DNA from: Methanomassiliicoccaceae archaeon UBA113
GTDB taxonomy: Archaea; Thermoplasmatota; Thermoplasmata; Methanomassiliicoccales; Methanomethylophilaceae
NCBI GenBank assembly: GCA_002506175.1
Contig: DAXB01000045.1
Location: 1 to 29,992, forward strand
Reading direction: 5' to 3'
DNA: 29,992 nucleotides
The translations under genes were made by a program, and so were the position numbers. The notes beneath the pieces are model-generated. The model saw only the letters and a list, made by a program, of their open reading frames with translations, made no database searches and was not told the origin of the DNA. Within the stretch, counting starts at the first letter, position 1. Each line of letters starts with the position of its first letter. Positions 7,313 to 15,357 of the stretch are shown in pieces.

Positions 7313-8617
7313 ATGCCGAGTTTAGCAATCATCGGAGCCCAATGGGGCGACGAGGGAAAAGGAAAGCTCACAGATTATCTTGACGAGAATGCAGACCTGA
7401 TCGTCCGTTTCCAAGGAGGAAACAACGCAGGACACACGATCATCGTCGACGGCAAGGTCTTCAAACTGCACGGACTCCCGTCCGGAGTTGTCAGACCCGG
7501 CAAGCTCGCTGTCATCGGGAACGGTGTCGTCGTCAACCTCGAAGAGCTTGAGACTGAGATCAACGAGGTCATTGCCAATGGCGGATCCATCGACGGACTG
7601 AGGATCTCCGACAGGGCACACCTCATCATGGGGTACCACAAGAAGCTAGACGGTGCCGAGGAGAAGTACCGTGGCAAGAACAACGTCGGAACAACCAAGA
7701 AAGGAATCGGACCGACGTATCAGGATAAGATTGCAAGGATCGGACTCAGAGCCGGAGACCTTCTCGAAGAAGACCTCCTGAAGGAGAAGCTCTCATTCAT
7801 CCTCCCATACAAGAAGGACCTCATGGCAATGATGGAAGCAGAGGAGTGCTCATGCACAACGGAATCCCTCTTCGACAAGATGATGGGCTGGAAGGACCTT
7901 ATCGGCAAGAACATCTGCGACACATCAGTGCTGATCAACGATGCTCTGGATCAGGGCAAGAACATAGTTTTCGAGGGAGCTCAAGGAGCCATGCTCGATA
8001 TCGACCACGGAACATACCCATATGTTACTTCATCCGCCACATGCGGCGGAGGAATATGCACGGGTTCCGGAGTTGCACCGAACAGGATTGACAAGGTCGT
8101 CGGAATCGTAAAGGCATACACGACACGCGTCGGCGAAGGACCTTTCGTATCCGAGCTCACTGGCGAGCAGGGTGCGGAACTCCAGAAAAAGGGCGGAGAG
8201 TTCGGGGTCACAACCGGCAGAGGAAGGAGATGCGGATGGCTCGACCTGGTCGTCTGCGAACACGCTTCCAGGATGTGCGGTTTCACATCCCTTGGAATCA
8301 CCAAGATTGATATCCTCAACGACGTACCGGAACTCCCGGTCTGCGTCGCATACGACATAGATGGCGAGGAGGTCAAACACTTCCCCGCTTCGATTTCAAA
8401 GCTCCAGAGGGCGAGACCCGTCTACCAAACCTTCAAGGGATGGAAAGGATGGGACGACACCTCAGCAATGGTGAAGGCTGGTTACGACAACCTTCCAGGA
8501 GAGATGAGGGAATACATCGAGTTCATCGAGAAGTACCTCAAGGTCCCCGCCGACCTCATCAGTCTCGGCCCGGACAGAGACGAAACAATCGATCGCAAGA
8601 AAGATTGGTGGAACTGA
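7313..8617 (+). CDS. purA: Adenylosuccinate synthetase (434 aa)
   Basis: Joins IMP and aspartate using GTP, the first committed step to AMP. The GTP-binding Q-W-G-D-E-G-K-G-K at 10-18 and the N-N-A-G-H-T motif at 38-43 are intact. T-T-K-K-G-I-G-P-x-Y, the E-G-A-Q-G loop and a C-terminal G-P-D-R-D-E-T-I complete the family pattern at normal length. The ATG at 7313 follows GGTG at 7301-7304. A TATA-like CCTTTTATG lies at 7268-7276. The small gene at 8627 starts 9 bases after the stop, so the two form an operon closed by the hairpin at 8955-8971. Confidence 0.97.
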   Translation: MPSLAIIGAQWGDEGKGKLTDYLDENADLIVRFQGGNNAGHTIIVDGKVFKLHGLPSGVVRPGKLAVIGNGVVVNLEELETEINEVIANGGSIDGLRISDRAHLIMGYHKKLDGAEEKYRGKNNVGTTKKGIGPTYQDKIARIGLRAGDLLEEDLLKEKLSFILPYKKDLMAMMEAEECSCTTESLFDKMMGWKDLIGKNICDTSVLINDALDQGKNIVFEGAQGAMLDIDHGTYPYVTSSATCGGGICTGSGVAPNRIDKVVGIVKAYTTRVGEGPFVSELTGEQGAELQKKGGEFGVTTGRGRRCGWLDLVVCEHASRMCGFTSLGITKIDILNDVPELPVCVAYDIDGEEVKHFPASISKLQRARPVYQTFKGWKGWDDTSAMVKAGYDNLPGEMREYIEFIEKYLKVPADLISLGPDRDETIDRKKDWWN

Positions 8618-8626
8618 GTTGATAAT

Positions 8627-8947
8627 ATGGCAGACGCAGTATGTAATGTAAAAGCTGGAGTATGTGCGATGGAGACCAAGGTCTCCGCGACACTGAGCGA
8701 GGACATGATGTCCATTAACGTAGTAGTGGAAAGTAAGTGTAAGCATGTTCAGAGCATAGGAGAGATCAAGGGGCTCAACCCCTATGAAGTCATCGGGATT
8801 CCCTTCGTTGACAACCCTGTCTACAAGAGATGCTCCGAGTGCTTGCCTCATGCGGCTTGCCCCGTACCCTGTGCAATCATCAAATGCATCGAGGCGGCAT
8901 CAGGCCTGGCGCTCAAGAAACCCGTATCATTAGAGTGGGAAAACTGA
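8627..8947 (+). CDS. Small Cys-rich protein, DUF6951-like (106 aa)
   Basis: The protein has eight or more cysteines, including C6, C13, a K-C-K-H motif, C-S-E-C and A-A-C-P-V-P-C near residues 75-85. The order of a short N-terminal strand with G-x-C, a central E-S-x-C-x-H-V, and a C-terminal H-A-A-C-P-V-P followed by K-x-x-E-x-A-x-G-L-A-L matches what I remember of the archaeal DUF6951 family; I could not check this. No enzymatic role is known, and metal or Fe-S binding is inferred from the cysteines. It sits 9 bases after purA in the same operon. Confidence 0.75.
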   Translation: MADAVCNVKAGVCAMETKVSATLSEDMMSINVVVESKCKHVQSIGEIKGLNPYEVIGIPFVDNPVYKRCSECLPHAACPVPCAIIKCIEAASGLALKKPVSLEWEN

Positions 8948-8954
8948 TTCTTTT

Positions 8955-8971
8955 GCGGGCAAACTGCCCGC
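8955..8971 (+). terminator. Hairpin terminator of the purA operon
   Basis: GCGGGC (8955-8960) pairs with GCCCGC (8966-8971) across the loop AAACT, followed by CCCTTTTATT. It lies just after the stop at 8947. Confidence 0.8.
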
Positions 8972-9027
8972 ATCCCTTTTATTCATCTATCTTCAATCTA
9001 AAAAAACTGAAATAAAGAGTGATGAAA

Positions 9028-9043
9028 GGAGGGTAACCCCTCC
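9028..9043 (-). terminator. Hairpin terminator of the superoxide reductase gene
   Basis: GGAGGG (9028-9033) pairs with CCCTCC (9038-9043) around TAAC. On the minus strand it follows the gene stop at 9055 by 12 bases and is followed by T-rich sequence. Confidence 0.75.
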
Positions 9044-9054
9044 GTTTTAATGAA

Positions 9055-9423
9055 TCACTGGTTGGATTTCCAGAGTCCGTGTTTATTACAGAACTCCCAA
9101 GCCTTGATGACCTTGGCATCGGTCTTGAAGAACGCCTCGGGTGCATCACCGGGTTTTAGGTACTTCCTCATGAGGACGCCGTCTGCGCAGATCTCGATGT
9201 ACACTATGTAATGATCCTCTGCCATCGGATGTGCGGTCTCCTTTCCGACCTTGACTAACACTCCCCCATCCTGCTTCTCGATGTATGGGACGTGTTTCTC
9301 CTTGACGAAATCCTCAGTCTTCGCTTCGACAGGAACCATATCCTCCCCGCAGCACTTCGGGATGCTCCCGCCGTATACAACGTCGACTACTGTTCCGCAT
9401 TTATCGCATTTGTAAAGTGTCAT
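9055..9423 (-). CDS. dfx: Superoxide reductase / desulfoferrodoxin (122 aa)
   Basis: A two-domain desulfoferrodoxin. The N-terminal rubredoxin-like iron site uses C6, C9, C24 and C25. The catalytic mononuclear iron centre has H44, H65, H71, H115 and C112 in K-H-V-P, A-H-P-M, D-H-Y-I and C-N-K-H-G-L-W. It reduces superoxide to hydrogen peroxide without making oxygen, a common defence in strict anaerobes. Start ATG 9423 gives the family's usual M-x-x-Y-x-C beginning; the frame stays open upstream to 9816, but that part overlaps the divergent gene and has no family match. The gene is divergent from the HisA/HisF-like gene at 9524. Confidence 0.95.
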   Translation of the reverse strand: MTLYKCDKCGTVVDVVYGGSIPKCCGEDMVPVEAKTEDFVKEKHVPYIEKQDGGVLVKVGKETAHPMAEDHYIVYIEICADGVLMRKYLKPGDAPEAFFKTDAKVIKAWEFCNKHGLWKSNQ

Positions 9424-9523
9424 ATGAATGCCTCTGGATACAAAACAGGGCCATCTCTTTTTAATGCATGCGCCCGAAACGGAATATGTTAAGCCCTTTA
9501 TAGTCCTCCGATATCCCCGTATC

Positions 9524-10150
9524 ATGGAGATCCCGGCATTATTCGCAACATACCGCGATGGCGGTCTGAAAGCCACGAACGGCATCTTCACAAAGGTCTC
9601 GGCCAAATCCGGAGACAGATTCGTGGATTTCAAAGAGGCTTCATCAGATGTTTTCAACCCGCAGACTAGATCGCAGGTCGTTGTCATAGACTGTGACAGC
9701 TTGGAACAAAGAGAGTTCACAGGACAGGTGATGAAACGTCTCACAATCCGCGGCATGGATGTTTGGTTCATGACTTGCATTAGGACTGTCGATGACGTCT
9801 TCGATGCCTTCAACAAGGACGCCGAGTTCGTCCTCGCACCGTATCACTTCGTGAGGGACCGCGATGAATGGGAAGACATAGGCGATGTTTCTGATTCCAT
9901 AATCCCCACATTGTTCATACAGGACGGAAAGGTTCTGACCAATACAGGGAGGCTTGAGGATGTCACATACATATTGGACAAACTCGTATCCGATGGATTC
10001 TACAAGAACTGTATCTTGGATCTCAAAAGTACCATCGATGATTATGACTGGTCGGTTATAGCTGATGAATTCCCATCTACTATACCATTCATTGATTCCG
10101 ATAAGATCCCGGAAGGAATCTCCACTGCAATCAGACCTTATCTGATATGA
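9524..10150 (+). CDS. HisA/HisF-related TIM-barrel-like protein of unknown function (208 aa)
   Basis: The protein starts I-P-A-L-F-A-T-Y-R-D-G-G-L-K and later has V-V-V-I-D-C-D-S-L, F-M-T-C-I-R-T-V-D-D-V and A-E-F-V-L-A-P-Y. These occur in the order and spacing of HisA/HisF-type barrel strands, in particular the archaeal hisAF-related family seen in methanopterin-using organisms. The catalytic aspartates are not clearly kept, so the family call is tentative. ATG 9524 sits about 27 bp after a TATA-like CCTTTATAG (9495-9503), suggesting a leaderless mRNA. The longer upstream frame from 9428 would cover that promoter and was rejected. The 3' end overlaps the convergent flavoprotein gene by 20 bases. 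Confidence 0.8.
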   Translation: MEIPALFATYRDGGLKATNGIFTKVSAKSGDRFVDFKEASSDVFNPQTRSQVVVIDCDSLEQREFTGQVMKRLTIRGMDVWFMTCIRTVDDVFDAFNKDAEFVLAPYHFVRDRDEWEDIGDVSDSIIPTLFIQDGKVLTNTGRLEDVTYILDKLVSDGFYKNCILDLKSTIDDYDWSVIADEFPSTIPFIDSDKIPEGISTAIRPYLI

Positions 10151-10655
10151 ATGCACGGACGATTTGTTCCAGATCCGGAACGCCGTTATCCGTATGTGAT
10201 ATCTCCAATGCTCCGCAATATTCCATCCCGGCAGTTATGCAGAATGCCTTGTATATCTTCTCTGTGAGCTGGAAATTAGGTTCAGGACTGCCTCCGCAAA
10301 GACAGGCGATGAACTTGGATGGATGTCCGGAATCCCTGTCGAACCAGCACTTCTGAAAACGGTCCATGACAGTCTTAATAACGGAAGAAGGGCCGCTGAA
10401 GTGTATAGGCGCACAGAACACCATGACATCCGATTCCGAGAACGCATCGTAGATTGGATCCATGTCATCGGATATCACGCATCTGCCGTTTCTGCATCCG
10501 TCGCAATCCATGCAATGTGCAATGCTCATGTATGCGGGTTCGAAGAAGAAAACATCGAATCCTTTCCGGGATAGTTCCGACTCTAGGATTGCGCACATCC
10601 TCCTTGACACACCGTTTCTGTCTCCTGAACCACAGATTATCGTTGCGACGGGCAT
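10131..10655 (-). CDS. Iron-sulfur flavoprotein / NADPH-dependent FMN reductase family (174 aa)
   Basis: Flavodoxin-like fold: I-I-C-G-S-G-D-R-N-G-V-S at 6-17 is the FMN phosphate loop, and F-C-A-P-I-H-F-S-G-P-S at about 80-90 is the second flavin loop. A compact C-x2-C-x2-C-x4-C cluster at about 48-59 resembles the unusual 4Fe-4S motif of methanogen iron-sulfur flavoproteins (Isf). Such proteins carry electrons between ferredoxin and small oxidants, including oxygen and peroxide. It lies close to superoxide reductase, which would fit oxidative-stress defence, but it is convergent with the 9524 gene and not in one operon with it. GCTTTTATC upstream (about 10677-10685) could be its TATA box. 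Confidence 0.88.
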   Translation of the reverse strand: MPVATIICGSGDRNGVSRRMCAILESELSRKGFDVFFFEPAYMSIAHCMDCDGCRNGRCVISDDMDPIYDAFSESDVMVFCAPIHFSGPSSVIKTVMDRFQKCWFDRDSGHPSKFIACLCGGSPEPNFQLTEKIYKAFCITAGMEYCGALEISHTDNGVPDLEQIVRAFISDKV

Positions 10656-11003
10656 GATTGCTGATTAGTTTAAGTGATAAAAGCGATGGTGTTTCATTGA
10701 AAGTAATACTGTGTAATTAATTAATCTTATACATTTATTTTTATCAACAGTAAAGCAATTCACTTAACTTATCTAATTTAAACAAACAGTTTGGACAATA
10801 ATTATCCTTAGAGTTCAGAAAAAGTAGCATTACAATAATCTGAACCGCATATTTGCCTGAAAACACATCATTCTAGCTACTTTTACAACTGTATTATAAC
10901 GATTTTTTCTTGATTGACGTTTTTCTGCACGATGCATATATTCTATATAGTGCTGCTTTTTGGTTACACTAGGTATAATAATCGCAAAGATGTATTGCCA
11001 ACC
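10656..11003. other. Gene-free AT-rich stretch
   Basis: No ORF of note. It holds the promoter of the flavoprotein gene on the left and AT-rich elements (GCATATATTC at 10932-10941, GGTATAATAA at 10972-10981) that may serve the gene at 11004. A 9-bp inverted repeat, AAAAGTAGC at 10820-10828 and GCTACTTTT at 10876-10884, is separated by 47 bases. No other feature is evident. Confidence 0.6.
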
Positions 11004-11417
11004 ATGTCTGACAGCCAGCCATCTCCTGGAGATTTGTTCGAATCCATGAAGGACAAGGACAAGACCTGGATACAGAACAGGTACGGATATTTCGTGTTGC
11101 TGTCCAACTTCGATACGGAGCTGCTGGACAGGTATTTCTCAAGGACCGAGATCGAATCGGTGTTCAAGATCTCCAAGGAGTATCTCGGTCTCCTTCCCCT
11201 ATCGAAATGGACGGACAGCCGCGTGAGAGGGAAGATCCTCCACGATGTGATCGACCTGATCATCTATATGCAGATGAGAAAGAGCGTCAATAGGGCGGAA
11301 CAGTCGATGGCCGTGGCCATCGTCCGAACACAGTCCATGATGTGCTCAATAACGGAAAAAGCAGGGTCCTTGTCGAGACCCCCCATAATTGGGGGTCTCC
11401 CCATTTTTATGTTTTGA
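11004..11417 (+). CDS. Uncharacterised protein (137 aa)
   Basis: I do not recognise this protein. Residues 10-115 read as a compact, mostly helical soluble domain rich in charged residues. The last 20 residues (after T-E-K-A) are translated from a strong hairpin with arms at 11375-11383 and 11391-11399 and a T-rich tail, which looks like a terminator rather than coding sequence. The natural end may therefore have been lost by a small frameshift near 11340, where TAA occurs in another frame (11350-11352). Start ATG 11004 was chosen over upstream starts because the upstream frame runs through promoter-like AT-rich DNA. It could be a lineage-specific family. Confidence 0.6.
   Translation: MSDSQPSPGDLFESMKDKDKTWIQNRYGYFVLLSNFDTELLDRYFSRTEIESVFKISKEYLGLLPLSKWTDSRVRGKILHDVIDLIIYMQMRKSVNRAEQSMAVAIVRTQSMMCSITEKAGSLSRPPIIGGLPIFMF
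11375..11399 (+). terminator. Strong hairpin with T-rich tail inside the 3' end of the 11004 gene
   Basis: GAGACCCCC (11375-11383) pairs with GGGGGTCTC (11391-11399) around CATAATT, followed by CCCCATTTTTATGTTTT. It is a perfect 9-bp stem, overlapping the last codons of the gene. Confidence 0.7.
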
Positions 11418-11578
11418 TACTCGAGGCCTATCATGACATATGGTTGAGGCGACCAGTACTATTCAATCAACATATGATGAAAGCTAAGTTCCTAAATTGT
11501 CACCAGTCATTTAAAAAACGATTTTTTTAGGTTTATTTTATAGAAGAAAAGCGTATACAGTCAGAAGAGGGATAGATT

Positions 11579-12637
11579 ATGAAGAATGGCTTCGAGAAGG
11601 CGAAAATGGTGGAGTTCCCGAGGAATGTTATCGCGGGACACGACGTTCTGCCACAAATCAAGGACATCTGCAACAACATACACTGCGGAAAGGCAGGCAC
11701 CATCGTCACAGGGGAGCAAACCAACAAAGCAGCCGGAGAGGCTGTCAAAGGATACTTGGACAGCTACGATATAGACACGTGCATCACCGGTAATGCGACC
11801 ATCGATAACATAGCAGCCGTAAAAAAACAGGTTACGGAATACGGATCGTCATTCATCCTTGCGGTCGGCGGAGGTTCCAAGATCGACATCGCCAAGGTAG
11901 CATCCTTCGAGCTCAACATCCCCTTCATAACAATACCCACATCGGCAGCCCATGACGGAATTGCCTCTAACAGGGCATCCATCAAATCCGACAGCGGTTC
12001 TAAATCGATCCCGGCAGCTTCCCCTATGGGAGTTATTGCGGATACCGGAATCATATTCGATGCTCCCTACCGCACATTGGCATCCGGATGCGCCGACGTC
12101 CTTTCAAACTTCAGCTCACTCAACGACTGGAAACTCGCTTACAACCTCAGGGATGAGGAGTTCAGCAGATCCGCCTACTCTTTCGCTATGTTCGCGGCGG
12201 AATCCATGATGGATGCTGCCGATTACATAAAACCCAACCTGGAGGAGAGCGTCTGGCTCGCAATCAAACCTATCATTGTATCAGGGATATCCATGTGCAT
12301 CGCCAGGAGCTCAAGACCCACAAGCGGTTCGGAGCATATGATTTCCCACACGATCGACAAGATGTTCCCCAACAGGGCGCTTCACGGAGAGCAGTGCGGA
12401 GTGGCATCCATATTGACCATGTATCTCCAGAAAGGCGACTGGGAGGAGCTCAAACATGCTCTCATCAAGATCGGTGCCCCTACGACTGCAAAGGAGCTCA
12501 ACCTCGAAGAGGATGAATTCCTGGATGCTGTGGTCAACGCCCACAAGCTCAGATCGGACAGGTACACGATCCTTGGAGACAAGGGGATCAGCCGCGATAC
12601 TGCCGAGGACATCTGCATCAGGACAGGGGTGTTCTGA
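11579..12637 (+). CDS. egsA: sn-Glycerol-1-phosphate dehydrogenase (352 aa)
   Basis: Reduces dihydroxyacetone phosphate to sn-glycerol-1-phosphate, the backbone of archaeal membrane lipids. The NAD(P)-binding G-G-G-S-K-I-D-I-A-K is at 97-106, the T-S-A-A-H-D-G motif with metal-binding D126 at 121-127, and metal-binding histidines lie in S-G-S-E-H-M-I-S-H and A-L-H-G-E-Q. Length is normal. A TATA-like GTTTATTTTATAG lies at 11531-11543 with a purine-rich AGAAGAGGG before the ATG. Its stop overlaps the ATG of the UPF0179 gene by one base. Confidence 0.96.
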   Translation: MKNGFEKAKMVEFPRNVIAGHDVLPQIKDICNNIHCGKAGTIVTGEQTNKAAGEAVKGYLDSYDIDTCITGNATIDNIAAVKKQVTEYGSSFILAVGGGSKIDIAKVASFELNIPFITIPTSAAHDGIASNRASIKSDSGSKSIPAASPMGVIADTGIIFDAPYRTLASGCADVLSNFSSLNDWKLAYNLRDEEFSRSAYSFAMFAAESMMDAADYIKPNLEESVWLAIKPIIVSGISMCIARSSRPTSGSEHMISHTIDKMFPNRALHGEQCGVASILTMYLQKGDWEELKHALIKIGAPTTAKELNLEEDEFLDAVVNAHKLRSDRYTILGDKGISRDTAEDICIRTGVF

Positions 12638-13065
12638 TGGCACAGATCACTCTCATCGGCAAGCAATACGCATCGGTCGGTACCGAGTTCTACTACATAG
12701 GACCTTCTGAGGAGTGCACCGATTGCAAGTTCAGCAAAGTATGCTTCAACCTCGAGGAAGGATCCAAGTACAGGGTCGTGGAGGTTAGGCTACAGGAACA
12801 TGAATGCCACGAATTCGATGGCGATTCAGTCACCGCGGTCGAGGTGGAGAAGATTCCCACCAGGGCTTCCGTCGGCAAAAGACAGGCTATGGAAGGAAGC
12901 AAGATAACATACAAGGGGTCTGAATGCAAGAACGTATCATGTCACAACTACGGCATCTGTCATGCGACTGGAAAAATCCCAGGGAACAAGTACACGGTCT
13001 CCAAAGTAATAGGTGACCTCGACTGTCCCCTGGAAGAGAAATTGGTTTTGATTGAACTTCTGTGA
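12637..13065 (+). CDS. UPF0179 family Cys-rich protein (142 aa)
   Basis: The archaeal UPF0179 family (PF03684) is recognised from its start I-T-L-I-G, the E-C-x-x-C-x-F-x-x-V-C cluster at about 25-36, H-E-C-H, and a second cluster with C-x-N-x-S-C-x-N-Y-x-x-C at about 92-105. It also has D-C-P-L near the C-terminus. The cysteines suggest an Fe-S cluster or zinc; the function is unknown in all members. It follows egsA with a one-base overlap (TGATG), so the two are co-translated. The converging purC stop is adjacent. Confidence 0.9.
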   Translation: MAQITLIGKQYASVGTEFYYIGPSEECTDCKFSKVCFNLEEGSKYRVVEVRLQEHECHEFDGDSVTAVEVEKIPTRASVGKRQAMEGSKITYKGSECKNVSCHNYGICHATGKIPGNKYTVSKVIGDLDCPLEEKLVLIELL

Positions 13066-14025
13066 TCAGAACTTCTCTCCGGTGATCCTCTCGAACATAT
13101 CGACATAGAGCTTGCTCACGCGGTCGATGATGTCCTGGGGAAGTGCGGGTATGTCAGGTTCTGCCTGACCGGCGTCACGAGCTGCGTATAGCTTCCCATG
13201 GTATCCGGTCTCGCGGTAGTACTGCCTGACGAACTCCTTGGAGAGCTCGACGATGTTTCCCTTGGCGTACTCGTCTGCATCCCACCAGCGGTCCTCATCG
13301 AGGGTTCCGAAGGTGTCGATGACCATGAGCTTCCTGTCCTTGTCGAATGCGAACTCCTTCTTTCCGTCGCAGTGGATGAGTCCCCTCTTTCCGGCTTCCC
13401 TTGCGATGATGGAATCGATCTTCAGAACGGTGTCTTTGATCTCCTGGAACTCCGCCTCGGACAGTCCGGCCATCTTCTTCGCCTCTTCGTCGGTAAGGTT
13501 CTCGTCATGTGCCTCGAGCTTGGTTGTGCACTCTATGAACGGAGCCGGGAGCTTCTCTCCCTTCTTTACCTCGTGGCCTGCGGGGAATCCGAGATCCTCA
13601 GCCTTGACCTTTCCAGATTTGATACGATCCATGAGTGATCCGGCTGCATAGTATCTGCAGATGACCTCAAGAGGGATCAGATAGTTCTTGGTAGTACCGT
13701 TGATCTTGCTGTAATCTCTGATGATGTCGACTCTCTTGACCCTCATCCTATCTGCTGAAGGCTCGGAGATGTAATGGTTGTTGATTCCCTCTTTGGTGAG
13801 GAGTGTGAACCAGTATTTGGCTGTCCTGCAGAGTGTCTCTCCCTTATGAGGTACCTGCGAAGGAATGATCTTGTCGAAGACCGAGATGTTGTTGGTGTAG
13901 GCGAATTCGAGTGTCTCATCGTCCACCTTGTAGACTTCCTTGACCTTTCCGGTCATTATGTGCTCCATGCCCAGCACAATCCTCTCGTTGCTATTTGATG
14001 TTGTCGTTCTCATTTTTTGCTGCAT
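13066..14025 (-). CDS. purC: Phosphoribosylaminoimidazole-succinocarboxamide synthase (about 319 aa)
   Basis: SAICAR synthetase: ligates aspartate to CAIR in purine synthesis using ATP. Motifs include T-G-K-V-K-E-V-Y at the N-terminus, S-V-F-D-K-I-I-P, the I-P-L-E-V-I-C-R-Y-Y-A-A-G-S segment, H-C-D-G-K-K-E-F, and D-T-F-G-T-L-D-E-D-R with W-W-D. The start is uncertain. ATG 14025 and ATG 14013 both lie upstream of the conserved I-V-L-G-x-x-H-I-M-T-G-K, while ATG 13968 would cut into it, so I chose the longer form. A TATA-like GATATAAAAG (14074-14083) lies upstream. Another purine gene, purA, is 4 kb away in a different operon. Confidence 0.94.
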   Translation of the reverse strand: MQQKMRTTTSNSNERIVLGMEHIMTGKVKEVYKVDDETLEFAYTNNISVFDKIIPSQVPHKGETLCRTAKYWFTLLTKEGINNHYISEPSADRMRVKRVDIIRDYSKINGTTKNYLIPLEVICRYYAAGSLMDRIKSGKVKAEDLGFPAGHEVKKGEKLPAPFIECTTKLEAHDENLTDEEAKKMAGLSEAEFQEIKDTVLKIDSIIAREAGKRGLIHCDGKKEFAFDKDRKLMVIDTFGTLDEDRWWDADEYAKGNIVELSKEFVRQYYRETGYHGKLYAARDAGQAEPDIPALPQDIIDRVSKLYVDMFERITGEKF

Positions 14026-14097
14026 TCGTACAATCAAGTACCATCGTCAGCATCATCAACGATGCAACTGACTTTTATATCGATAATAATGAAAAAA

Positions 14098-14115
14098 GAG
14101 GGGTGTTTCCCCCTC
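14098..14115 (-). terminator. Hairpin terminator of the 12-TM protein gene
   Basis: GAGGGG (14098-14103) pairs with CCCCTC (14110-14115) around TGTTTC. On the minus strand it follows the stop at 14125 and is followed by CTTTTTTC. Confidence 0.8.
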
Positions 14116-14124
14116 GTTTTTAAC

Positions 14125-15240
14125 TCACCAAATCTGGAGTCTTCCGTTTGAACAGAGGGCAAATGAGATGTATGTGAGTATCGCAACAGGTATGATGTTG
14201 ATGAAAATAGAAACCGCATCAACTGTTGCGAATATAGACTGGTCCGCGAACAGCAATGACAATCCGTAAAGAATCAAAGCCATTCCTAGAAGCATCCTCT
14301 CCTCGAACCTGAACACACAGATTACTCCGAGTATGATCATGATTATGCATACGACCCATGCGCTGGCACCGATAAGCCCTGCGATGGTTATGGATGCACC
14401 AAGCATCATGAACAGGAACGGCGTGAACCTCATCCTGCCTGCCACCAGCATGATAGGGCCGAATATCATAAGCATGATTCCAGCGAATATGTCTATGTAC
14501 GAACATGCTTCAACAGTCATACCAGATGCATGCAGATGATAGAGTATGGCCGTGATCATAGGGAGGGCCAATGTCATGTATCCGAGGATCGCACCGGAAA
14601 CCTTGAAGTGCACCGGAACACCGTCGTTGGATTCGTCCACTTCGTCTGCTATAAGCATATCGTAACCGGGAAAAATAGGATTATCCAATCCGATCGCCAG
14701 GATTGCATAGAGGGCCGAGATAACAGATATCAGCAATCCGACGGCCGCCACCATCAGGGCGGTTGTCATGTCAACCCCTGCACCCATGCAGCAAAGACCT
14801 ATCAATATGAAGATAGGAGTCGGCATCAGCAAAAGGGAACAGATCACTCTCTGCTCGTTTTTTGTGATGAGCATCATGAATCCTACAAGGAATGCCATTA
14901 TTCCGACTCCACTGAACTGACTGGGGATAATCGGGAACATGGTTTTGAAGGCCATGAACATCATGACCATAGCGAGCAAAAGGAATGTTATAGATACCTG
15001 ATCGCGTTTGTGAAGAAGGGCCAGGATTATCCCGCTCAATAGCAATAAAGAACCGGTTACGATGTAAAGTGCCATATCTCCCGCGGGGCCGATTGTTTCC
15101 AATACGGTCTTACGACCGAAAAGACAAACAACATTGATAGAACCTGCCAGGAAGAAAGCGAAGAATCCGGCAACCATTGCATAGTTGCGAATCATCGTTT
15201 TACTTTCATCCGATAGATTCAAAATGTTTTCATCTGACAT
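14125..15240 (-). CDS. Polytopic membrane protein, about 12 TM segments, unknown function (371 aa)
   Basis: Twelve hydrophobic segments can be counted after a short charged N-terminus. They fall into two sets of six separated by a hydrophilic loop near residues 195-215 (D-E-V-D-E-S-N-D-G). That layout suggests an internal duplication or a transporter fold, but I see no signature motif; a resemblance to six-TM acetate/succinate (GPR1/FUN34/YaaH) proteins is weak. Start ATG 15240 begins M-S-D-E-N; the frame is open to 15288 but lacks support there. The gene has its own terminator and is about 120 bases from the E1-like gene, so it is probably a separate unit. Confidence 0.75.
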   Translation of the reverse strand: MSDENILNLSDESKTMIRNYAMVAGFFAFFLAGSINVVCLFGRKTVLETIGPAGDMALYIVTGSLLLLSGIILALLHKRDQVSITFLLLAMVMMFMAFKTMFPIIPSQFSGVGIMAFLVGFMMLITKNEQRVICSLLLMPTPIFILIGLCCMGAGVDMTTALMVAAVGLLISVISALYAILAIGLDNPIFPGYDMLIADEVDESNDGVPVHFKVSGAILGYMTLALPMITAILYHLHASGMTVEACSYIDIFAGIMLMIFGPIMLVAGRMRFTPFLFMMLGASITIAGLIGASAWVVCIIMIILGVICVFRFEERMLLGMALILYGLSLLFADQSIFATVDAVSIFINIIPVAILTYISFALCSNGRLQIW

Positions 15241-15357
15241 GAACAGGTAATTCTGATACGGCTTAAAGATTGTTTGCCATCGATACAAAATGCAAACAAC
15301 CTATTGCGTGCGACACTGCGGACTCTTTTCATAACCGCAGATGACGCCTAATACGAA

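Noticed and set aside
9424..9816. Upstream in-frame extension of the superoxide reductase gene
   Set aside because: It overlaps the divergent 9524 gene on the opposite strand and has no similarity to the family, which begins at 9423.
10820..10884. Nine-base inverted repeat as ends of an insertion element
   Set aside because: Arms are short, only 47 bases lie between them, there is no target duplication and no transposase; chance in AT-rich DNA is likely.
11418..11500. Imperfect inverted repeat around two CATATG sites upstream of egsA
   Set aside because: The arms differ by an inserted base and only partly match; too weak to call an operator.
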